Below are positions 57,659 through 64,000 of a stretch of 64,000 bases of DNA, piece by piece. This stretch comes from Schlesneria sp. DSM 10557. GTDB lineage: Bacteria; Planctomycetota; Planctomycetia; Planctomycetales; Planctomycetaceae. The stretch is taken from contig NZ_CP124747.1 of assembly GCF_041860085.1 (NCBI RefSeq), forward strand, positions 124,001-188,000. The letters run 5' to 3'. Positions within the stretch are counted from its first letter, which is position 1; each line of letters opens with the position of its first letter. The position numbers were made by a program, and so were the translations under genes. The notes below the pieces were generated by a model, which saw nothing but the letters and a program-made list of their open reading frames with translations, was not told where the DNA came from and did no database searches.

Positions 57659-60600
57659 CTTTCCTCCTGTGGTTTTGAGGAACGGCCGTCCCACGGCGGA
57701 GTATCTTCAGCGGCCAGTCCCGCCAGACGCGGATGCGGGTTACGCAGCCGAGCCAGATGCGTGGTGCGAGGACGCGTGTTGAGTTCCGCCAGCAGTGAGT
57801 AATTCAGTGGGGATTTTTTGAGCTGCGTCACAGCACTGGCGGGATCGTTCAGATCGCCAAATATAATGGCTTGCGCGGGACATGCCTGCTGGCAGGCTGT
57901 CACGACTTCACCATCGATCACGTCTCGGTTCTGCTTACGGGCTTCGATCCTTGCGTGACTGATTCGTTGGGTGCAGTACGTGCATTTTTCCATGACTCCG
58001 CGGCTGCGAACCGTGACGTCGGGATTTCGCATGAGCTTAAGTGACGGTGCGTGTGCCGCGTCGTAATGAATCTCGGCATCGTAGTCGAGGAAATTGAATC
58101 TGCGAACTTTGTAAGGGCAGTTGTTCGAGCAGTAGCGAGTCCCCACGCAACGGTTATAGATCATCTGGTTGAGTCCGTCGTGACTATGCACGGTCGCGGC
58201 GACGGGACAGACGAGTTCGCAGGGGGCTTTCTCGCAGTGGACGCACATCATGGGCTGAAAATAGGTTTCAGGGTCCGCGATCTGTCCACGGTAGTAGCGG
58301 TCGATTCGCAGCCAGTGCATCTCCCGACCCATCCGCACCTGTTTCTTGCCGACAATCGGGATATTGTTTTCCGCCTGACAGGCGACGACGCAAGCATTGC
58401 AGCCGACGCAAGCTGTCTGATCAATCACCATGCCCCAGGCGTTGGGTGATTCGGGAGACTCGGGGTACAGAGAGGGAAGTTCATGAGGATGACGCATTTC
58501 GGGTGAGATGAAATCGGGGTTCTCGACGTAGCCGGGAAGCGTTTGAATCTGGACCAGATCCCGTCCTTCCATGCTGTGATGCGACTGGGTGATGGATAGC
58601 TCGTACAGTCGCCCCGTCTTCTTCAGTTGCCCCCCGGTTGTGAACCAGTCGCTCGTCGCTGGCCGAATCGGGTAAGCGTTGAAGCCTGCGCCGTTTCCGA
58701 TGCGTCCCGACCGGGTCCGTCCATAGCCGAGAGCGAGGGACAGTGAGTCGTCCGGTTGGCCGGGAACGATCAGCACGGGAACGCGAATCGATTTCTCTCC
58801 GATTGTCAGATCGACAAGTTCGGCGTTCTCAACCCCCAATCGACGGGCCGTGCGTGGGCTGATCAAGGCGGCATTGTCCCACGTCAATTTTGTGATCGGC
58901 TTGGGAAGTTCCTGCAGCCAGCCGTTGTTTGCATAACTCCCGTCCCAGATTGTGGGGTCGGGCACAAATGTGACTTCAAGACCCACGGTTGCTGCGTCCC
59001 GGGCGGTTGTGGTTGCGCGGGTGGGAGTGACCTTGTCGACGAACTTCCATTCGGGACGGATTTCCTCTGCGCTCGAAGACGCGATTACACCGTCGTGGAC
59101 CGCACGGCGCCATCGATCTTCAAAATCGTCACTACCCCATTGCCGCTTCCAGTAGTTACGGACAATTTCGTAAGCGGTCAGTTCGGCTCGACTCGCCAGC
59201 ACCGCGATCAACTGGTGCTCATCGCGTGTCTCGTAAAGGGGAGCGATAAGCGGTTGTTGGATCGAACACGTTCCGTCATAGGCACAGGCGTCGCTCCATG
59301 CTTCGAGGGTATGCGATCGTGGAATGTGCCAGTGAGACTCGTATGACGTTTCGTCGTACTCGTGAGCGAGATGCACGCGGAAAGGGACCTTGCGGTAGGC
59401 TTCCGCGAAGTTCAGTTCCCCGGGAGCGTTATAAACTGGATTACCACCGATCACGATGAGCATTTTTACGTCGCCCTGACTTATTTTCGTCACGAGCTCA
59501 CGCAGAGAATCGATTTGGTCACCCGTCTCAGCTCCGAGAGCGGGGATATAGCGGACCGTCTTGCCGACATTGTCGAGCTGGCGATTGATTGCATGGGCGA
59601 GCGCATGAACTGCAGCGGGTTGGCCGTCGCCGGGAATTACCAGGCTGGCACCCGGTTCCTCCTGCAGGTCTGAGAGGAGTGCTTCCAGCCACTTGGCAGG
59701 GACGGCAGGGGGGAGATCTTCGACACGCGTCGCAACTTCGATCCCCAGCCGCTCGGCCAGGATGCGAGCCACCGTCTCGATTTCAAAAGCGCGCAGGGCC
59801 AGTCGATGATCGGCCTGGGCTCCCGTGAGACTCGGCGTCGATTCGACGGTGTAGAGTCGGTTCATCGTTACCGCATGGGGATCGGCCGCGCCCGCACGAC
59901 GCCGATCGATGAAGTCGCGTGTATAACGCAGACTTCCGGGCATGCTGGTCAGGAAGTCGGCATCGAGCGAAAGTATGGTTTTCGCCCGGTCAAACTGATA
60001 AACGACATCGACCGGTTGACCGAACGCGGCGATGGCACCCGCACGAACATTTCCTCGGCTGACCGGAGAGTACTGAATCCACGTCAGTTCAGGCAGATCC
60101 TCGCACAGCGATTTCAACTGGTCCAGCAGTGTGGGCGAAGTCGTGGCTTCCGTAAGGATCACAAGTCCTTTGCCACCAGCGGGACGGAGACTATTCAGTT
60201 CTAAAGTCAGTTTCGAGAGAAATTCGCTCCACGTACTGATCCGGCCCGCCTTCATTAAGGTCTGGGAACGATCCGGGTCATAAAGTGAGAGGATCGACGC
60301 TTGGGCAAAGACGTCGGTTCCCCCCAGACTGGCAGGATGGTCGGGGTTGCCTTCGATTTTGGTAGGGCGGCCCAAATGACTTTCGACCAGGAGACCCGTT
60401 GCATACCCACCCCGCGTCATACAGGTCGCAAAGTATTGAGGTTTGCCGGGAATCATGTCCTCGGGCTGCCGGACGTAGGGGACAATTTTTTCTGCCGGTT
60501 GTCTGACGCAGCCGCTCAGCCCCACACCCGCCAGTCCGAGCGAGGCGGCCGCCAGCCGGAGGAAGTCTCGCCGACTCGACTCATCCGTCCATTCGCTCGC

Positions 60601-60798
60601 CTGACGAGGAAATTCGCGATGCAGGTAATCAAAGAACTCGGGAGACTGTGCCAGTTCTTCAAGGCCGCGCCAGAGGGGAGGAGGGTCTGTGGTTTCCAGA
60701 CGATTGAGCAGGGCATCTAGGTCGAGAGAGCGAACATTGTTCTGCGGATCGGAATCCGTAGGAGCACTCGGCGAGCGAACATGACCTGAGTCTTTCAT
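57655..60798 (-). CDS. actB: Alternative complex III subunit ActB, fused molybdopterin-like and iron-sulfur protein
   Basis: A 1047-residue periplasmic subunit. SRRDFLRLAAASLGLAGVGL near residue 74 is a Tat signal. The large central part has the fold of molybdopterin oxidoreductases, but the cofactor is known to be absent in ActB. The C-terminal ferredoxin domain (about 790-1000) has CVGCNACVVACQ, CEKAPCELVCP, CVGTRYCSNNCPYKVRRFNF and CTYCTQR with CQQACPAQAI, enough Cys for the four Fe-S clusters known for ActB. The ATG at 60798 overlaps actA; an upstream ATG at 60807 is possible. Confidence 0.95.
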   Translation of the reverse strand: MKDSGHVRSPSAPTDSDPQNNVRSLDLDALLNRLETTDPPPLWRGLEELAQSPEFFDYLHREFPRQASEWTDESSRRDFLRLAAASLGLAGVGLSGCVRQPAEKIVPYVRQPEDMIPGKPQYFATCMTRGGYATGLLVESHLGRPTKIEGNPDHPASLGGTDVFAQASILSLYDPDRSQTLMKAGRISTWSEFLSKLTLELNSLRPAGGKGLVILTEATTSPTLLDQLKSLCEDLPELTWIQYSPVSRGNVRAGAIAAFGQPVDVVYQFDRAKTILSLDADFLTSMPGSLRYTRDFIDRRRAGAADPHAVTMNRLYTVESTPSLTGAQADHRLALRAFEIETVARILAERLGIEVATRVEDLPPAVPAKWLEALLSDLQEEPGASLVIPGDGQPAAVHALAHAINRQLDNVGKTVRYIPALGAETGDQIDSLRELVTKISQGDVKMLIVIGGNPVYNAPGELNFAEAYRKVPFRVHLAHEYDETSYESHWHIPRSHTLEAWSDACAYDGTCSIQQPLIAPLYETRDEHQLIAVLASRAELTAYEIVRNYWKRQWGSDDFEDRWRRAVHDGVIASSSAEEIRPEWKFVDKVTPTRATTTARDAATVGLEVTFVPDPTIWDGSYANNGWLQELPKPITKLTWDNAALISPRTARRLGVENAELVDLTIGEKSIRVPVLIVPGQPDDSLSLALGYGRTRSGRIGNGAGFNAYPIRPATSDWFTTGGQLKKTGRLYELSITQSHHSMEGRDLVQIQTLPGYVENPDFISPEMRHPHELPSLYPESPESPNAWGMVIDQTACVGCNACVVACQAENNIPIVGKKQVRMGREMHWLRIDRYYRGQIADPETYFQPMMCVHCEKAPCELVCPVAATVHSHDGLNQMIYNRCVGTRYCSNNCPYKVRRFNFLDYDAEIHYDAAHAPSLKLMRNPDVTVRSRGVMEKCTYCTQRISHARIEARKQNRDVIDGEVVTACQQACPAQAIIFGDLNDPASAVTQLKKSPLNYSLLAELNTRPRTTHLARLRNPHPRLAGLAAEDTPPWDGRSSKPQEER

Positions 60799-61448
60799 CG
60801 GTGGCATGTCCCACAATCGAGAAGTTGGTGAGCGTCGATTTTGAAGCTGTGCATCAACTGAGTGACCTCGTCCGGCGAGGTCTCGGCTAGGCTCCCGAAT
60901 TGATAGATTTTTGACGGGTCGCGAATGAATTTCTCGGGCTGCCGGTGGCAATCGAGGCACCAGCCCATCTGCAAAGTGTGTGCCCTGCGCATGAGGGGCA
61001 TGCGGTCTACGCGGCCATGGCAGCTTTCACATCCGATACCTTTGGCGACATGAATACTATGATTGAAGTAAACAAAGTCTGGCACGTCGTGCACACGGGT
61101 CCATTCAATTGGTTGGCCCGTACGGAAGCTTTCGCGCACGGGGGCGAGCATGGGACTGTCCTTCCAGATCTGGGAGTGACAGCTCATGCAAACTTCGGTC
61201 GCCGGCACGCCCGCAGATGCAGACGTTTCGACGGTGGTGTGACAGTACCGGCAGTCAATACCGAGTCCGCTGACGTGATGATCGTGGCTGAAGGGAATCG
61301 GCTGGTCTCGCACGACATCCGCTTCGGTGACATAAGCCGATCGGTTGAACTGATCCCAAGCGAAGGCAATCGCCACGCAGAGCAACAATCCTCCGAAGAT
61401 TGTCACCTTGGAAAAGGTGTTCATGCTGCGATGGAAGATCTGAGGCAT
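60795..61448 (-). CDS. actA: Alternative complex III subunit ActA, pentaheme cytochrome c
   Basis: A 217-residue protein. One N-terminal membrane helix (VTIFGGLLLCVAIAFAWDQF) is followed by five CxxCH heme sites: CRYCH, CMSCH, CESCH, CLDCH and CGTCH. FSHDHHVSGLGIDCRYCH and FNHSIHVAKGIGCESCH carry the His ligands. Five hemes is the normal ActA count. It forms the heme wire of the complex and opens the 12-gene operon. The ribosome site before the ATG at 61448 is weak. Confidence 0.96.
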   Translation of the reverse strand: MPQIFHRSMNTFSKVTIFGGLLLCVAIAFAWDQFNRSAYVTEADVVRDQPIPFSHDHHVSGLGIDCRYCHTTVETSASAGVPATEVCMSCHSQIWKDSPMLAPVRESFRTGQPIEWTRVHDVPDFVYFNHSIHVAKGIGCESCHGRVDRMPLMRRAHTLQMGWCLDCHRQPEKFIRDPSKIYQFGSLAETSPDEVTQLMHSFKIDAHQLLDCGTCHR

Positions 61449-61800
61449 TGCTCTCGCTTCCGTATCCGTGTCGTCGATCTCGACTCACACCGTGCAGTTC
61501 ACTCAATCACCGTAACGAAGTGAAATTCAGAATGCGAATAGATTTTTTCGCGAAAACGTCCTGCAGCTTATATTCCGTTTCCGGCTTAAAGTGGTCCGAG
61601 AGCCCTCGGCGATCGGATGCCGTGCGACCTGGCCCGACTTAGTAGGAGTAGGCCGAGATGGCAATACGAGGACAGTGGAAGCTTCGCCCAAAACAAAAAC
61701 TCCTCGCACCCAACTGCAGGGGCGAGGAGTTTTCTAATCAATCAGTCAGGCAATCTGACGGCACGGCAGCACAGATGAGTACACGTTAGATAAGCACGTG
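61449..61800. other. Intergenic region between dnaB and the respiratory operon
   Basis: 352 bases. It holds the two-way terminator at 61696-61733 and, nearer 61449, the presumed promoter of the respiratory operon. No gene seen. Confidence 0.5.
61696..61733. terminator. Bidirectional intrinsic terminator downstream of dnaB
   Basis: AAAACTCCTCGC pairs with GCGAGGAGTTTT. The T-tracts on both strands (TTTTCT plus strand; TTTTTGTTTT minus strand) allow termination either way; dnaB ends upstream on the minus strand. Confidence 0.85.
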
Positions 61801-63162
61801 TTAGAAGCTATCTGCGATCGCCTGGTCGATTCCCCCTTCGTAGTTATCGAACCGCATTGATTCGCGACGCCACTGGAGATTCACGACGCCGGTCGGACCG
61901 GATCGGTGTTTGGCGACCACGATTTCTGCGAGGCCGGGACGATCTTCAGGGTTATACGCATCGGGGCGATGAAGGAACATCACGATATCGGCGTCCTGTT
62001 CGATGGCACCGCTCTCTCGCAAGTCGGCCAGACGAGGACGTTTGTCTTCTCGCAATTCGACACCACGGTTGAGCTGGGACAGTGCGATGACCGGCAGACT
62101 GTTCTCCTTGGCGATCCCCTTCAGACGACGGGTGATCTGGGCAATCTGCTGTTCGCGGTTGGTCCGCTTGTCTTCGGGTTCGATCAACTGCAAATAATCG
62201 ATGATGACGAGTCCCAGATTATTGCGGCGCTTCAGGCGTCGGCAGATCGCACTGATCTGCGCTACCGTACGGCCGGGGGCGTCGTCGATGAACAGCGGCA
62301 GGCGGCTCAGTTCTGACGAAGCCTCAAGCAGCGCGTGACGCTCTGCCGGTTCGAGTTGCCCTTTTCGCAAACGGTGACCGTCGAGTTTGGCTCGAATACA
62401 GAGAAAACGTTCTGCCAGTTCCAGTTTGGACTGTTCAAGACTGAAGATCAGTGCTGCGGTTTCACCGGCCCCCGCCACCCACTCGGCGATGTTACAGACG
62501 AACGCCGTCTTACCCATGGATGGACGAGCTGCGATGATGACCAGTTCTGCCGCCTGGAAACCGTTGGTCTGGCGATCGAGATCTGCGAAGCCGGTCGACA
62601 GTCCGCTGATGCTGCCATCTTTTCCCAGTCGGGAATTAATGCGGTCCAGCGTCTCGTGCATGATGTCGTCCATGCCGATTTTAGACGCCGTTTCCTGCTG
62701 TTCGAAGATTCCGAAGATACCCTGCTCAGCCCGTTTCAGCACATCGGCGGTCTCGTCGCTCCCCTCATAACATTCACGCAGCACTTCGGTACAGACGTTG
62801 GTCAGGCTTCGCTGGATCCATTTGTCGCGGACGATCTCTGCGTAGTATTTCACGTGCGCCGCGTGCGGAACGGTTTCGAGAATTTCGAGCAGATACGGGG
62901 CACCACCGATGTCAGCGAGCTTGTTTCGTTCGGCAAGTTCATCGGCCAACGTGATGACGTCGATGGCTCGTGCATCTTCGCGCATCTTGCTGATGGTGGC
63001 ATAGAGCAACTGGTGAATGTCGCTGTAAAAGTGTTCTGCACGCAATACGTCTGCCACTTCGTCCATGGCAGAGTTTTCGAGCAAGAGGCACCCCAGCAAG
63101 CTTCGTTCTGCCGAAAGATTCTGAGGGGGTAATCTGGCTGCAAACGAGGAGTTATCCGACAT
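61801..63162 (-). CDS. dnaB: Replicative DNA helicase DnaB
   Basis: A 453-residue hexameric helicase that unwinds DNA ahead of the replisome. The N-terminal domain (LPPQNLSAERSLLGCLLLEN) contacts primase. The RecA-like domain has Walker A ARPSMGKTAFVCNIAEW (about residue 208), FSLEQSKLELAERF, Walker B LVIIDYLQLI, LKGIAKENSLPVIALSQLNR and RESGAIEQDADIVMFLHRP with the arginine finger region. Length is normal. No intein or other insertion is seen. Confidence 0.97.
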   Translation of the reverse strand: MSDNSSFAARLPPQNLSAERSLLGCLLLENSAMDEVADVLRAEHFYSDIHQLLYATISKMREDARAIDVITLADELAERNKLADIGGAPYLLEILETVPHAAHVKYYAEIVRDKWIQRSLTNVCTEVLRECYEGSDETADVLKRAEQGIFGIFEQQETASKIGMDDIMHETLDRINSRLGKDGSISGLSTGFADLDRQTNGFQAAELVIIAARPSMGKTAFVCNIAEWVAGAGETAALIFSLEQSKLELAERFLCIRAKLDGHRLRKGQLEPAERHALLEASSELSRLPLFIDDAPGRTVAQISAICRRLKRRNNLGLVIIDYLQLIEPEDKRTNREQQIAQITRRLKGIAKENSLPVIALSQLNRGVELREDKRPRLADLRESGAIEQDADIVMFLHRPDAYNPEDRPGLAEIVVAKHRSGPTGVVNLQWRRESMRFDNYEGGIDQAIADSF

Positions 63163-63344
63163 AAGAAAGTTTCTTCCTGGTGAAATCGCGTCTGATCTAT
63201 CTGCGGGCGCAAACCCCGCGTCGCAGCGGGTGCGGGGAAAGACCCGAGGGAATCCGGGGCCTCATCGGTGGGTCGCACGAGTCTTGAGTTTCGACGTGCT
63301 CGAGAACCACACCCCGCCCCGGTGACAGAATTCCGAATTGGCCA

Positions 63345-64000
63345 TCACGGAATATAGATCATTTCATTCAGGTTGAAGAGCGAATGAGCAACGTCCTTCC
63401 AGATTTCCTGGCTCGTGAGAATTTTTTCCGGGGAAACCTGGTAAAGCTGCGCGAGATCAGCCACCGTTTCTTCAAAGCGGCTCAATTCTGCTGCATCCGG
63501 TCGTCGCCCCAGTGCGGTCTGAAACATCATCTCAAGGCGTGACGAGATCGTGTCTTCGCCGTTCGCCAGTAGACGGTTCGCCCAGAATTCGGACTGTTGT
63601 ATCACGAAAGGATCGTTCAGCAGCGCCAGAGCCTGAGCTGGGACATTGGTGATATCTCGTCGTCCCTGAGTGACCTTTCCCCCCGGAAAGTTGAAGGTCT
63701 CGAGGAACTTGGGTCCCTCCATCAAATTGTTCTTGATGTAAAGACTGCGGCGCCCGAGACCGTCGAGCGGGCCGGGGAACAGTCGCCGATCTGCATATTC
63801 CTTCGCGCGAAATGGCTGCACACTGGGGCCGTAGAGAGTTCTGTCGAGCCGTCCCGACGCGTTCAGGAACGCGTCTCGAACCGATTCGGCCGGCATTCTG
63901 CGAGCGGGGTAATGCTGCAGTAATCGATTCTGTGGATCCACTTCGCGCGCTATTGCCGACGGGTGGTTCGACTGCTGGAAGGTCTGGGACAGTACCAGCG
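63345..64000 (-). CDS. DUF1553 domain protein (planctomycete PSD1-type), 3' part only
   Basis: The C-terminal 217 or so residues of a larger protein whose start lies beyond the window edge; the frame is open to base 64000. QTFQQSNHPSAIAREVDPQN, then RLLQHYPARRMPAESVRDAF, LYIKNNLMEGPKFLETFNFP, RRDITNVPAQALALLNDPFV and a final FNLNEMIYIP are the DUF1553 signature. DUF1549/DUF1553 proteins, often with cytochrome domains, usually partner DUF1501 genes; here the visible DUF1501 gene is 24 kb away, so its true partner may lie outside. Confidence 0.9.
   Translation of the reverse strand, partial: LVLSQTFQQSNHPSAIAREVDPQNRLLQHYPARRMPAESVRDAFLNASGRLDRTLYGPSVQPFRAKEYADRRLFPGPLDGLGRRSLYIKNNLMEGPKFLETFNFPGGKVTQGRRDITNVPAQALALLNDPFVIQQSEFWANRLLANGEDTISSRLEMMFQTALGRRPDAAELSRFEETVADLAQLYQVSPEKILTSQEIWKDVAHSLFNLNEMIYIP

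Overview
The window looks like chromosomal DNA of a planctomycete (Planctomycetota, probably class Planctomycetia). Several lineage-typical families sit together: a DUF1559 pseudopilin paired with a small lipoprotein, a Tat-exported DUF1501 protein, the end of a DUF1553 protein, a cysteine-rich YTV-type repeat protein of the sort linked to planctomycete walls, a complete alternative complex III plus caa3 oxidase operon, and archaeal-type tetrahydromethanopterin (H4MPT) one-carbon genes. I cannot resolve the genus. No rRNA, tRNA or CRISPR array was recognised.

Layout. 0-3 kb, minus strand: start of a TPP-dependent dehydrogenase E1 alpha gene, an SDR oxidoreductase lacking the usual catalytic lysine, and an Nramp-type transporter. 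3-9.5 kb: glycogen debranching enzyme GlgX, KDO-8-phosphate synthase KdsA, a predicted glutamine-amidotransferase-like protein, and an MFS transporter with a large extracytoplasmic insertion. 9.9-15.5 kb: a Tat-exported protein of unknown function, a GAF/PP2C-type phosphatase, a membrane-anchored WD40 protein and a SpoU/TrmH RNA methyltransferase. 15.9-23 kb: the YTV-like cysteine-rich protein, RibD, a SEC-C/TPR protein and two lipoproteins. 23.4-27.5 kb, plus strand: a sugar-phosphate isomerase-like protein, a tandem ACT protein next to a DUF711/PFL protein, QueF and an exported VOC protein. A large exported HEAT-repeat protein carrying a receiver-like domain follows on the minus strand.

30.8-36.9 kb is a one-carbon island: an iron-containing alcohol dehydrogenase, an ATP-grasp protein, formaldehyde-activating enzyme (fae) and methylene-H4MPT dehydrogenase (mtdB-like). 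A class C-like group II intron lies immediately after the intrinsic terminator of fae and separates it from mtdB. From about 34.7 to 37.4 kb the intron reverse transcriptase, mtdB and a glycine-rich exported protein are all broken by many one- or two-base indels. Flanking genes are clean, so this is either a patch of poor consensus sequence or local decay.

38-48.6 kb holds DUF1501, a small membrane protein, the lipoprotein/DUF1559 pair, GAPDH and several small exported or unknown proteins. 48.7-61.4 kb, minus strand, is one 12-gene respiratory operon: ActA, ActB, ActC, ActD, ActE, ActF, a small membrane protein, SCO, and cytochrome oxidase subunits II, I, III and IV. Ten of its eleven junctions are 4-base ATGA overlaps. 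It encodes electron flow from quinol through alternative complex III to a caa3 oxidase whose subunit I has the tyrosine-serine motif of A2-type enzymes. The window ends with replicative helicase DnaB and the 3' part of a DUF1553 gene.
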